From contig NZ_WNKY01000028.1 in assembly GCF_009720825.1 (NCBI RefSeq), positions 1 through 64,000 of the forward strand: 64,000 nt of DNA, given 5' to 3'. Shown piece after piece: positions 19,026 through 27,343 of the stretch. Numbering within the stretch: position 1 is the stretch's first letter; the number at the start of each line of letters is the position of its first letter. The notes beneath the pieces are model-generated. The model was not told where the DNA came from and did not search any database. It worked only from the letters and a program-made list of their open reading frames with translations. Origin of the DNA: Duganella radicis (GTDB taxonomy: Bacteria; Pseudomonadota; Gammaproteobacteria; Burkholderiales; Burkholderiaceae_D). A program made the position numbers and the translations under genes.

Positions 19026-19421
19026 TTATTCTGGTGTGGCGACAGCGCCGCCGGTGTGCTCGCGAACGGCGGCCAGCAGGCTGTCTTTGGTAAAAGGTTT
19101 GGTCAGATAGGCAACGGCGCCCACCATGCTGCCGCGCGCGCGGTCGAACAAGCCGTCCTTGGAGGACAGCATCAACACCGGCGTGGCATGGAATTTTGCG
19201 CTTTTTTTAATCAGTGCGCAGGTCTGGTAGCCATCGAGACGCGGCATCAGGATGTCGCAGAAGATCAGCGCCGGATGATGGTCGTTGATCTTGGCGAGGG
19301 CATCGAAGCCGTCTTCGGCCAACACCACCTGGTAGCCGGCCTGGGACAAAAAGATCTCGGCCGAGCGACGTATGGTGCTGCTGTCGTCGATCACCATGAT
19401 TTTCAGAGCAGTTGTCGTCAT
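19026..19421 (-). CDS. pilG: response regulator PilG (CheY-like)
   Basis: A stand-alone receiver of 131 residues from ATG 19421 (MTTTALKIMVIDDSSTIRR). An in-frame start at 19490 would overlap the rubredoxin gene and add 23 residues without family support, so I rejected it. Receiver residues are visible: DD in IDDSSTIRRS, Asp in LIFCDILMPRLDGY, Ser in MLSSKDG and Lys in YLTKPF. It lies 26 bp after the rubredoxin gene and 19 bp before pilH. Confidence 0.93.
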   Translation of the reverse strand: MTTTALKIMVIDDSSTIRRSAEIFLSQAGYQVVLAEDGFDALAKINDHHPALIFCDILMPRLDGYQTCALIKKSAKFHATPVLMLSSKDGLFDRARGSMVGAVAYLTKPFTKDSLLAAVREHTGGAVATPE

Positions 19422-19447
19422 AGTCGCTGGCCGGTTTGGCGCCTGAT

Positions 19448-19639
19448 TTAGATCGCTACCATCTCGAAATCGTCCTTGCGGGCGCCGCATTCCGGGCAGC
19501 TCCAGTTCATCGGGACGTCGGCCCAGCGGGTGCCCGGAGCGATGCCTTCGTCCGGCAGGCCGGCTTCTTCATCGTAAATCCAGCCGCAGATCAGGCACAT
19601 CCAGGTCTGGAACTCCTGCGTTGTTTCGTTGCTACTCAC
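19448..19639 (-). CDS. rubredoxin
   Basis: A 63-residue one-iron electron carrier. Two CxxC knuckles bind the Fe(Cys)4 centre: MCLICGWIYDE and SCPECGARKDDFE. The aromatic core residues and WADVP loop are typical of short rubredoxins. It is the first gene of the pilG-chpA transcription unit and is divergent from the thiD-like gene with 56 bp between start codons. Its electron-transfer partner is not evident here. Confidence 0.95.
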   Translation of the reverse strand: MSSNETTQEFQTWMCLICGWIYDEEAGLPDEGIAPGTRWADVPMNWSCPECGARKDDFEMVAI

Positions 19640-19695
19640 GTTTTGCCACCCTCAATCTAGTAAAATGCCGAATTAGGTATCTTAATCTACCCGCC

Positions 19696-20535
19696 GTGCA
19701 AAACCAAACTTCTCCTCTTATATTGAGCTTCGGCGCTGCCGATCCGGCTGGCGCCACCGGCGTCCAGGCCGACCTGGCGGCTTTTTCGGCCCTCTCCTGC
19801 ACCGGACTGGCCGTCACCACCGCGTTGCTGATCGGCGACAGTGCCCATGTCGAAGACATGCAGGACATCGACCCGGATTGGGTGGCCGACCAGGCCCGCG
19901 TGATCCTGGAAGACATGACCATGGCCGCCTTCAAGGTCGGCGCCATCACCAATCTGGAACAGGTGGCGGCGGTGGCCGAGATCCTGTCCGATTATCCCGA
20001 TGCGCCGCTGATCCTCGATCCATTCAGTTCGCGCCTGCCGCAGCCGTCCGACGACGACGCCGAGGAACTGATGACCGCCATCCGCCAGTTGCTGGTGCCG
20101 CAGGCCACGCTGCTGATGCTATCGCAAGTGGAACTGGGCCGCATGGCCGAGACCTGGCGCGAAAGCGGCGATGGCGGCGAGGGCGAGGACATGCTGCAAT
20201 CGGACGTCGAGCATTTGCTGGCACTGGGCTGCGAATTCGTGCTGGTGACCGGCACTTCCTCGTCCGGCGGCGCGCTGGCCAACACCCTGTACGGCGCCGA
20301 TGGCGTCATCAGCCACGACGCCTGGCAGCATCTGGCCGGGCCGTTCATCGGCGCCGGCAATACCCTGTCGGCGGCGCTGACGGCCTTCATGGCGCGCGGT
20401 GCCGACGTGCCGGAAGCGGTGGCGGCGGCGCAGGAGTACACTGTCGGCGCGCTGGCGCACGCGCAGCGCTACGGCATGGGCAAGTTCGTGCCGAACCGAT
20501 TTTTCCATTTGCAGTCCCCCGAGGACATGCAATAA
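19696..20535 (+). CDS. thiD: ThiD-like hydroxymethylpyrimidine (phosphate) kinase
   Basis: A ribokinase-fold protein of 279 residues resembling HMP/HMP-P kinase of thiamin synthesis. The N-terminal ILSFGAADPAGATGVQADL matches the substrate-binding segment of ThiD. The anion-hole/catalytic segment, GTGC-T-SAA in E. coli ThiD, reads IGAGNTLSAAL, so Asn replaces the catalytic Cys. The TPN-x-x-E segment is also altered (MLSQVEL). GTG 19696 was chosen because upstream in-frame codons would run into the divergent rubredoxin gene and add sequence unlike the family. hemL follows after 19 bp. Activity as a true ThiD is uncertain. Confidence 0.8.
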   Translation: MQNQTSPLILSFGAADPAGATGVQADLAAFSALSCTGLAVTTALLIGDSAHVEDMQDIDPDWVADQARVILEDMTMAAFKVGAITNLEQVAAVAEILSDYPDAPLILDPFSSRLPQPSDDDAEELMTAIRQLLVPQATLLMLSQVELGRMAETWRESGDGGEGEDMLQSDVEHLLALGCEFVLVTGTSSSGGALANTLYGADGVISHDAWQHLAGPFIGAGNTLSAALTAFMARGADVPEAVAAAQEYTVGALAHAQRYGMGKFVPNRFFHLQSPEDMQ

Positions 20536-20554
20536 AAATACTGAAAATGCCATC

Positions 20555-21838
20555 ATGACTACCTCTAAAAACGACCAGCTGTTCGAACGCGCCCAGAAAA
20601 CCACGCCGGGCGGCGTCAACTCGCCGGTGCGCGCCTTCCGTTCGGTGGGCGGCACGCCGCGCTTCATCACCCACGCCGAAGGCCCGTACTTCTGGGATGC
20701 GGACGGCAAGCGTTACATCGATTACATCGGCTCGTGGGGTCCGGCGATTGTCGGCCACGCGCATCCGGAAGTGGTGAAGGCGGTGCAGGACGCGGCCACG
20801 CGCGGCCTGTCGTTCGGCGCGCCGACCGAAGCGGAAATCGAGATGGCGGAAGAAATCGTCAAGCTGGTGCCGACGCTGGAACAGGTGCGCCTGGTATCGT
20901 CGGGCACCGAAGCGACCATGAGCGCCCTGCGCCTGGCGCGCGGCGCCACGGGCCGCGACAAGATCGTCAAGTTTGAAGGCTGCTACCACGGCCACGCCGA
21001 TTCGCTGCTGGTGAAAGCGGGCAGCGGCCTGCTCACCTTCGGCAATCCGACGTCGGCCGGCGTGCCGGAGGACTTCGTCAAGCACACGCTGGTGCTGGAC
21101 TATAACAATGTGGCACAGATCGAAGAGGCGTTCGCCAACTTCGGCGACCAAATCGCCTGCGTGATCGTGGAGCCGGTGGCCGGCAATATGAATCTCATCA
21201 AAGGCACCCGCGAGTTCCTGCAAGCGCTGCGCGACCTGTGCACCAAGCACGGCGCGCTGCTGATCTTCGATGAAGTGATGTGCGGCTTCCGCGTGGCGCT
21301 GGGCGGCGCGCAGGAACTGTACGGCATCAAGCCGGATCTGACGGCGCTGGGCAAGGTGATTGGCGGCGGCCTGCCGGTGGCGGCGTTTGGCGGCAGCACG
21401 GCGTTGATGAGCAAGATGTCGCCGGTGGGCGCGGTGTACCAGGCTGGCACGCTGTCGGGCAATCCGGTGGCGGTGGCGGCCGGCATGACCACGCTGAAGC
21501 TGATCCAGCAGCCGGGCTTCTACGATAAGCTGGCCGCCAGCGCCAAGCGCCTGGCCGACGGCCTGACTGCGGCGGCCAGGGACGCCGGCATTCCATTCTG
21601 CGCCGACTCGGTGGGCGGCATGTTCGGCCTGTACTTCAGCGAGACGCCGCCGAACAACTACGCGGAGATGATGGCGGGGAACCGCGAACGCTTCAACATC
21701 TTCTTCCACCACATGCTGGACGAAGGCGTGTACTTTGCGCCGGCGGCATTCGAAGCGGGCTTCGTCTCGGCCCAGCACAGCGACGAAGTGATCGACGAAA
21801 CCATCGCCGCCGCCCGCCGCGTGTTCGCCAGGCTTTAA
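20555..21838 (+). CDS. hemL: glutamate-1-semialdehyde 2,1-aminomutase
   Basis: Makes 5-aminolevulinate from glutamate-1-semialdehyde in the C5 haem pathway; PLP-dependent, cytoplasmic. The 427-residue protein starts MTTSKNDQLFERAQKTTPGG. GGVNSPVRAF, YIDYIGSWGP, SSGTEATMSA, IFDEVMCGFR and the PLP-lysine segment LGKVIGGGLP are all present. Longer in-frame starts upstream lie inside the thiD-like gene and are rejected. It ends with a 4-bp convergent overlap with the ABC ATPase gene. Confidence 0.97.
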   Translation: MTTSKNDQLFERAQKTTPGGVNSPVRAFRSVGGTPRFITHAEGPYFWDADGKRYIDYIGSWGPAIVGHAHPEVVKAVQDAATRGLSFGAPTEAEIEMAEEIVKLVPTLEQVRLVSSGTEATMSALRLARGATGRDKIVKFEGCYHGHADSLLVKAGSGLLTFGNPTSAGVPEDFVKHTLVLDYNNVAQIEEAFANFGDQIACVIVEPVAGNMNLIKGTREFLQALRDLCTKHGALLIFDEVMCGFRVALGGAQELYGIKPDLTALGKVIGGGLPVAAFGGSTALMSKMSPVGAVYQAGTLSGNPVAVAAGMTTLKLIQQPGFYDKLAASAKRLADGLTAAARDAGIPFCADSVGGMFGLYFSETPPNNYAEMMAGNRERFNIFFHHMLDEGVYFAPAAFEAGFVSAQHSDEVIDETIAAARRVFARL

Positions 21839-23148
21839 TCCCCCGCAGGCTCCTCTTCGGAGCGCTGGATCACGCCAGTGTTGAAGTTGTATTCGAACAG
21901 GTCGCCGTAGCGGCCCCACTCGATAGCCACGCGCAGCGCGCGCTCGGCCTCTTCTTCGCTGAGCGTGAAGCGCAGCAGTTTCAGGAACAGGTCTTCCGGC
22001 AGGTCGCCTGACTTGTCCTGTTCCAGACCATGGCAGATGTAGGCGATCAACGGCACATGCTCCAGCAGCTGCTTGGCGAACATGTCCTGCCGCTCTTCCG
22101 ACTTGACGTAGCGCGCGCCCAGCTCCGTCAGCAGGATGTCGCCGTTGGTCAAATAGGCAAAGCCCAGCAGCAGCAAGGCGTTCAGCACTTCCAGCAGCTC
22201 GGCGTCCGTCAGCTCGGTTTCCTCGGCCAGCTTGGGCAGGTCGGCGCGGCCGTGGAACGGCTCTTCGGCCAGCAACTCCAGAATACCTTCCATGTGCGCG
22301 ATGTCGGCCTGCGGCAGACGGTCGCCCAGTTGCAGCTTGACTTCGCGCTCGCTGATCAAGCCTCCGCCACCGCCGCGACGGCCGGAGCTGGCGGTCATCA
22401 ACTCGTACACCTTGTCGATCAATTGGCGCACCTCGGCGCTTTCCGCCTTGCGCGGTTGCTGCAAGGAGATCGGCAGCTCGGCGCGCACCCGGCCCGGATC
22501 GCTGGCGAAGATCAGCACGCGGTCGGCCATCATCACCGCTTCCTCGATATTGTGCGAAACCACCAGAATCGCCTTGGTCGGGATCTGGCCGGACTGCCAC
22601 AACTCCAGAATCTCCTCGCGCAGGCGTTCGCCGGTCAGCACGTCCAGCGCGGAAAACGCTTCGTCCATCAGCAGCACTTCCGGCTCCATCACCAGCGCGC
22701 GGGCGATGCCGACCCGCTGCCGCATGCCGCCCGACAGCTCGCGTGGCAGCGCGCCTTCAAAGCCGGACAGGCCAATCAGGTCGATCACCTTTTCGGCACG
22801 GCGCGCGCGCTCTTCCGGCGGCATGCCCTGCGCTTCAAGACCCAGTTCCACATTCTTCTGCACCGTCAGCCACGGGAACAGCGCGAATGACTGGAACACC
22901 ATGCGGATACCGCGCGCCGTTCCATACAGTGGCATGCCGCGATACAGCACCTGGCCATCATCGGCCTGGATCAGGCCCGCCATGATGCGCAGCATGGTCG
23001 ACTTGCCGGAGCCCGATTGGCCCAGCAGCGCCACGATCTCGCCTTCGCGCAGCGTGAAGTCCACGCCTTCCAAGACCGAGCGCTTGGAACCGTCCGCGGC
23101 GCGGAAGTGTTTGCCGACGGCTTTCAGTTCAACGATAGGAGTGCTCAT
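21835..23148 (-). CDS. ABC transporter ATPase with C-terminal AAA-associated domain
   Basis: A 437-residue nitrate/sulfonate/taurine-type ATPase. Walker A is GQSGSGKST, the Q-loop lies in MVFQSFALFPW, the signature is LSGGMRQRVGIARAL and Walker B is VLLMDEAFSALD. After the roughly 260-residue ATPase comes a Gly-rich linker and a C-terminal domain (about 290-430) rich in Leu/Glu that matches the AAA-associated C-terminal family found on such ATPases. It is 10 bp downstream of the double permease gene. No substrate-binding protein gene is adjacent, so the ligand is unknown. Confidence 0.9.
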   Translation of the reverse strand: MSTPIVELKAVGKHFRAADGSKRSVLEGVDFTLREGEIVALLGQSGSGKSTMLRIMAGLIQADDGQVLYRGMPLYGTARGIRMVFQSFALFPWLTVQKNVELGLEAQGMPPEERARRAEKVIDLIGLSGFEGALPRELSGGMRQRVGIARALVMEPEVLLMDEAFSALDVLTGERLREEILELWQSGQIPTKAILVVSHNIEEAVMMADRVLIFASDPGRVRAELPISLQQPRKAESAEVRQLIDKVYELMTASSGRRGGGGGLISEREVKLQLGDRLPQADIAHMEGILELLAEEPFHGRADLPKLAEETELTDAELLEVLNALLLLGFAYLTNGDILLTELGARYVKSEERQDMFAKQLLEHVPLIAYICHGLEQDKSGDLPEDLFLKLLRFTLSEEEAERALRVAIEWGRYGDLFEYNFNTGVIQRSEEEPAGD

Positions 23149-23158
23149 GATTCTGTTC

Positions 23159-24889
23159 CTAGAAATGCAGCCGGCTTTCGGCCATGGTGTACAAACGGCG
23201 CCAGACGAAGTGGTTAAAACCCATCACGAAAATGCACATGATGCAGATGCCCAGCGCGATGCGCGGGAAGTCGCCGGCGATCGTCATCTCCTGGATGTAG
23301 CTGCCGATGCCGTGCGCCTTCAAGGTGGTCGGCCCCCAGCTGACGAATTCGGAGACAATGGCGGCGTTCCATGAACCGCCCGAGGCGGTGATGGCTCCCG
23401 TCACAAAGCTGGGGAAAATGGCCGGCAGCAGGTAGCGCCGCCATTTCAGCCAGCCGGTCAGGCCAAAGTTCTTGGCCGCGTGACGCAACTCGGTCGGGAT
23501 GGTGGAGGCGCCGGCGATCACGTTAAACAGCAAGTACCACTGCGTACCAAGGATCATCAGCGGCGACAGCCAGATGTCCGGGTTCAGGTGGTAGCGTACG
23601 ATGATGATCACCGCCACCGGGAACACCAGATTGGCCGGGAAGGCCGCCAGGAACTGCGCCACCGCCTGCGTGCGCGAGGCCCAGCGCGGGTTCATGCCGA
23701 TCCAGATCCCGACCGGCACCCACACCAGCGCCGCCAGCGCCAGCAACACCACCACGCGCATCATGGTGTAGACGCCCAGCATCAGCACATGCCCTACTTC
23801 GCTCCAGCCGACTTCGGTGCGGATGAAATGCACCAGGCTCCAGAGCGCGTAGAACACCACGGCGGCAATCACCGCATCCCACACCCGCTGCGGCACCAGC
23901 GACGGCTTGTCCTTGCGCGCGCGGATCGAGGTGCCGTCGTGCGACAGGCGGAACACGGCGATGGAGCGCGACAGCTGGTGGCCGAACCATTCAACGATTT
24001 GCTGCGTGCGTTCGGTGCGGCGCAGCCAGGTCAGCAACCATGAGGATTGGGCGGTATCGCCGCCGGTTTCCTCGAAGCGGAACTTGTCGGCCCACGCCAG
24101 CAGCGGGCGGAAGAACAGCTGATCGTACAACAGCACCGCGATCAGCATGGCGAAGATGGCCCAGCCGATGGCCGCCAGGTTGCTCTGCTCAATCGCCAGT
24201 GCGATGTAGGAGCCCATGCCGGGCAGCTTGATGGTCTGGTTCGACACCATGATGGCTTCCGACGCCACCACGAAGAACCAGCCGCCGGACATGGACATCA
24301 TCATATTCCACAGCAGTCCGGGCATGGCGAACGGCAGTTCCAGCCGCCAGAAACGCTGCCAGCCCGACAGCTGGAACACCTGCGCCGCCTCCGACAATTC
24401 GGCCGGCACCGAGCGGAATCCCTGATAGGCCGAGAAAGCCATATTCCACGCCTGCGAGGTGAAGATGGCGAAGATGGCGGCGCACTCCACGCCCAGCAGG
24501 TTGCCGGGGAAGAGCGCGATAAACGCCGTCACGGTAATCGACAGGAAGCCAAGAATCGGAATCGATTGCAGGATGTCGAGCATCGGCACCATGACCTTTT
24601 CCGCCGTGCGGTACTTGGTGGTCAGCGCGGCGAACACACAGCTGAAGATGACCGACGCGCCCAAAGCGATGAACATGCGCAGCGTAGTGCGCAGCAGGTA
24701 GTACGGCAGGTAGAGCGGGTCGAGCGTCATCGGCAGCGTCTGGCCGAGTTCATACGGACGCGCCATTTGCTGGCTGCCATAGGCCATCAACACGAAAAGC
24801 GCCAGCACGATGGGCAGCAAGGCCCAGTCCCAGCGATTGCCGCCGGCCTCCACCACCTGGCGGGGGAAAAATTGCCGTTTCTTGTTCAT
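23159..24889 (-). CDS. double-length ABC transporter permease
   Basis: A 576-residue membrane protein containing two BPD_transp_1 permease domains in one chain, each with an EAA-type loop: AAQVFQLSGWQRFWRLELP in the N-half and AAKNFGLTGWLKWRRYLLP in the C-half. Each half has several hydrophobic segments. I chose ATG 24889 (MNKKRQFFP), preceded by GAGAAAG, over an in-frame start at 24925. With the downstream ATPase it forms a transporter in which one gene supplies both membrane halves. The substrate is unknown. Confidence 0.88.
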   Translation of the reverse strand: MNKKRQFFPRQVVEAGGNRWDWALLPIVLALFVLMAYGSQQMARPYELGQTLPMTLDPLYLPYYLLRTTLRMFIALGASVIFSCVFAALTTKYRTAEKVMVPMLDILQSIPILGFLSITVTAFIALFPGNLLGVECAAIFAIFTSQAWNMAFSAYQGFRSVPAELSEAAQVFQLSGWQRFWRLELPFAMPGLLWNMMMSMSGGWFFVVASEAIMVSNQTIKLPGMGSYIALAIEQSNLAAIGWAIFAMLIAVLLYDQLFFRPLLAWADKFRFEETGGDTAQSSWLLTWLRRTERTQQIVEWFGHQLSRSIAVFRLSHDGTSIRARKDKPSLVPQRVWDAVIAAVVFYALWSLVHFIRTEVGWSEVGHVLMLGVYTMMRVVVLLALAALVWVPVGIWIGMNPRWASRTQAVAQFLAAFPANLVFPVAVIIIVRYHLNPDIWLSPLMILGTQWYLLFNVIAGASTIPTELRHAAKNFGLTGWLKWRRYLLPAIFPSFVTGAITASGGSWNAAIVSEFVSWGPTTLKAHGIGSYIQEMTIAGDFPRIALGICIMCIFVMGFNHFVWRRLYTMAESRLHF

Positions 24890-25013
24890 CTTATTACTTT
24901 CTCTGGCGCGGCAAGAGGAGGCCACGGGGAGCGAAGGAGGGAGCGTTACCGCTGGCCGCCATTCTAATAGATTACAACTACAAAATTATTACAGTCATGA
25001 AAGTTACTTATTA

Positions 25014-25019
25014 TATAAT
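25014..25019 (+). promoter_or_regulatory. -10-like TATAAT 8 bp before a start codon
   Basis: A perfect TATAAT ends only 8 bp before ATG 25028 within an AT-rich patch (24961-25027) in otherwise GC-rich DNA. If used, the transcript would have almost no 5' leader. No good -35 is seen at 17 bp. Confidence 0.4.
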
Positions 25020-25027
25020 TGCAATAT

Positions 25028-25528
25028 ATGAAACTGATTGCCGAGAAACGGTCGAAGACCGACAAGTACGACGTGCTGCGCTTCGTGCGCAACAACGGCA
25101 GCTGCACGGACGCGCTGATGCCGCGCCAGGGTATTTTGCCGCATGATCTGGTGCATTACGTGGTGGAGTCGGCGCTGCCGCTGCGCCATGGTTTCCTCAG
25201 CCTGCTGGCGCGCGGCGCCGATGCGCAATTCGTGATGGAGTCGGTGCACGACAAGGCCAATCCGAACGTGGAGACGGAGGCGGTGCAGGCGGAAGCCATC
25301 GTCGAAGGCTTGCAGGCGCAGCTGTGGTCGGGCGCGTTTGACGAGGACGCCTTCGTGGCCGGTGCGGCGGCGGCCTGCACGGCGCGCAACAAACCGCCCT
25401 TCGATTTCAGCCAGCTGGCGCTCGATCTCAAAAGCGCCCTCTACGATCGCGCGCTTGCGCTGAACGAGCAATGGAGCAGCGCGCCCTACTACAGCACCCT
25501 GTCGCTGGAATTCAGCCCGGTTATTTAA
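25028..25528 (+). CDS. conserved hypothetical protein
   Basis: A 166-residue soluble protein I do not recognise. ATG 25028 (MKLIAEKRSKTDKYDVLRF) is preferred to a TTG three codons upstream. It has no signal peptide or membrane segment. The N-terminal half contains DALMPRQGILPHDLVHYVVE and the rest is helical and acidic. Codon composition matches the neighbours, and the fit between the two flanking minus-strand genes supports it being real. It overlaps the convergent corA by 8 bp and is divergent from the ABC permease gene. Confidence 0.75.
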   Translation: MKLIAEKRSKTDKYDVLRFVRNNGSCTDALMPRQGILPHDLVHYVVESALPLRHGFLSLLARGADAQFVMESVHDKANPNVETEAVQAEAIVEGLQAQLWSGAFDEDAFVAGAAAACTARNKPPFDFSQLALDLKSALYDRALALNEQWSSAPYYSTLSLEFSPVI

Positions 25529-26486
25529 GCCAGCCGCGATGGCGGAAGTACAGGAAAGGCGCGATGGCGCTGGCCAGCATCAGGCCGATGGCGAATGGAT
25601 AGCCCATATCCCACTCCAGTTCCGGCAGCCACTTGAAGTTCATGCCGTAGATCGAGGCGATCAGGGTCGGCGGCAGGAAGGCCACGCTGGCCACGGAGAA
25701 GATCTTGATGATCTTGTTCTGGTTGATGTTGATGAAACCGACCGTGGCGTCCATCAGGAAGTTGATCTTATCGAACAGGAAGGACGTGTGGCCGTCCAGT
25801 GATTCGATGTCGCGCAGGATCTGGCGGGCTTCTTCAAACTGCTCCGAATTCAGCAGGCGGCCGCGCATCAGGAAACTGACCGCGCGGCGGGTATCCATCA
25901 TGTTGCGGCGGATGCGGCCGTTCAAGTCCTCCTCGTGGGCGATGGCGTTCAGGGCGGCGGCGGCGTCCTGGTCGGTGAATTCCTTTTGCAGCACGCGGCC
26001 CGAGACCTCTTCCAGATTCTGATAGATGCCTTCCAGCGCGTCCGCCGAATACTCGGCGTCGGTGGCGTACAGGTCCAGCAGCACGTCCATGTAGTCCGCG
26101 ATCGAACCCGGACGCGAGCGGGCGCGCATGCGCACCAGGCGGAACACCGGCAGGTCGTCGGTGTGGACCGAGAACAGGATCTTGCGCGCCAGGATGAAAG
26201 CCACCGTCACGATGCGCGACGGGCCGTCCTCTTCTTCCAGCAGGAAATCGGTGCGCAGGTGCAGGTCGCCGTTTTCCGCTTCGTAGTAACGGGCCGAGGC
26301 TTCGATGTCCTTGACCTCGTCCTCGCCCGGCAGGATCACGCCGTAGATGGTGCGTACCCAGGCTCGTTCCGCGTCGGTCGGGTCGGTCAGATCGACCCAG
26401 ACAGGTTCGACCTTTTCCAGGTCTTCGCGCGTGTCGATAGGAACCTGGTTGAGCCGGCCATTCTGGAGAACGAAAACATTAATCAT
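25521..26486 (-). CDS. corA: CorA-family magnesium/cobalt transporter
   Basis: A 321-residue divalent-cation channel. A large acidic cytoplasmic domain is followed by two C-terminal membrane segments, with the selectivity motif GMN (about 281-283, in IYGMNFKW) between them. ATG 26486 (MINVFVLQNG) was chosen; upstream codons to 26528 enter the repeat-bearing spacer. The last residues FRHRGWLK are basic, as usual in CorA. It lies downstream of a perfect inverted repeat that separates it from mtgA. Confidence 0.93.
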   Translation of the reverse strand: MINVFVLQNGRLNQVPIDTREDLEKVEPVWVDLTDPTDAERAWVRTIYGVILPGEDEVKDIEASARYYEAENGDLHLRTDFLLEEEDGPSRIVTVAFILARKILFSVHTDDLPVFRLVRMRARSRPGSIADYMDVLLDLYATDAEYSADALEGIYQNLEEVSGRVLQKEFTDQDAAAALNAIAHEEDLNGRIRRNMMDTRRAVSFLMRGRLLNSEQFEEARQILRDIESLDGHTSFLFDKINFLMDATVGFININQNKIIKIFSVASVAFLPPTLIASIYGMNFKWLPELEWDMGYPFAIGLMLASAIAPFLYFRHRGWLK

Positions 26487-26545
26487 GGAGTCACGCGCCT
26501 TCTGGAAACAGCGCAAGTGTACCTGCAAAGCCCCGCCGAGGCCAG

Positions 26546-26636
26546 TCCGGGGTCAGGTCCTCCATTTCTACACGATCTCTGCTGTAGCGTCCCGCTACAG
26601 CAGAGATCGTGTAGAAATGGAGGACCTGACCCCGGA
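26546..26636. repeat. perfect 44-bp inverted repeat with 3-nt loop
   Basis: Arms 26546-26589 and 26593-26636 are exact reverse complements over 44 bp, separated by TCC. The outer end is TCCGGGGTCAGGTCC and the inner end is CTGTAGCG. It fills the gap between corA and mtgA, starting 3 bp from the mtgA stop codon. As RNA it forms one long perfect hairpin on either strand. It has no coding content of its own. It may be a mobile-type palindrome (REP/MITE-like) that also works as a terminator. Confidence 0.95.
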
Positions 26637-26638
26637 TT

Positions 26639-27343
26639 TTAAGGGAGCTCGGCGGAGTTCATCCGGCGCAAAATGACCGCGGTGCGGCGCGCCAGGTAGT
26701 TGGAGTCGCGATGTTTGTCGAAATAGCGCGGATTGGGCAGCATCACCGCCAGCTTGGCCGCCTGCATGGCGTTCAGGTTGGCCGCGCTGACGCCGTAGTA
26801 GTGCCGCGCCGCCGCCTCGGCCCCAAAGGTGCCGGTGCCGAATTCCACCACGTTCAGGTAGATCTCGAAGATGCGCTCTTTGTCCATCAAGGTTTCCAGC
26901 ATGAAGGTGATGATCAGTTCCTCCCCCTTGCGCAAGTAGCTGCGCGAGCCGGACAGGAACAGGTTCTTGGCCAGCTGCTGGGTGATGGTCGATCCGCCCG
27001 AGACCACTTTTTTCTTCTTGTTGTTCTTCTCGTAGGCCTTTTGCATGGCCTCCCAGTCCACGCCTTCGTGCTCGGAGAAGTTGGCGTCCTCGGAGGCGAT
27101 GATGGCGCGCTTCAGGTTGTTCGAGATGCGGTTGTACGGCACCCACAGTTGCTGGATGTTGGCCTTGGGGTTCTTCTCGCGCAGCGCCGACTGCTGCTGG
27201 CGCATGAAGCTGGTCATGGACGGATTGTGGTCGACCCACCACCAGATTTGCAGGAAGAAGTACAGCTGCACCGCCAGGAACAGCAGGATCGGGACGATGA
27301 AGATCCATTTCACCCAGCGCCATTTTCCAGCAGGCTTGCTCAT
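26639..27343 (-). CDS. mtgA: monofunctional peptidoglycan glycosyltransferase
   Basis: Polymerises lipid II glycan strands at the periplasmic face. The product has 234 residues. An N-terminal membrane anchor (about residues 14-36) is followed by the GT51 domain: IIASEDANFSEHEGVDW holds the catalytic Glu, then GGSTITQQLAKNLFLS, RKGEELIITFMLE and IYLNVVEFG. ATG 27343 (MSKPAGKWRW) overlaps the aroE stop by 4 bp. It is the last gene of the mpl operon. Confidence 0.95.
   Translation of the reverse strand: MSKPAGKWRWVKWIFIVPILLFLAVQLYFFLQIWWWVDHNPSMTSFMRQQQSALREKNPKANIQQLWVPYNRISNNLKRAIIASEDANFSEHEGVDWEAMQKAYEKNNKKKKVVSGGSTITQQLAKNLFLSGSRSYLRKGEELIITFMLETLMDKERIFEIYLNVVEFGTGTFGAEAAARHYYGVSAANLNAMQAAKLAVMLPNPRYFDKHRDSNYLARRTAVILRRMNSAELP

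Noticed and set aside
19422..19490. Longer N-terminus for PilG
   Set aside because: Would overlap the rubredoxin gene and add residues unlike the family; ATG 19421 begins right at the receiver domain.
20399..20554. Longer N-terminus for HemL
   Set aside because: The extra 52 codons lie inside the thiD-like gene in another frame; HemL begins at ATG 20555.
20387..22600. 737-codon minus-strand open frame over hemL and the ABC ATPase
   Set aside because: Its C-terminal part is antisense to hemL and its N-terminal part is out of frame within the ATPase gene; no domain.
26595..27323. 242-codon minus-strand frame ending in the inverted repeat
   Set aside because: Out-of-frame reading of mtgA that only stays open through the repeat.
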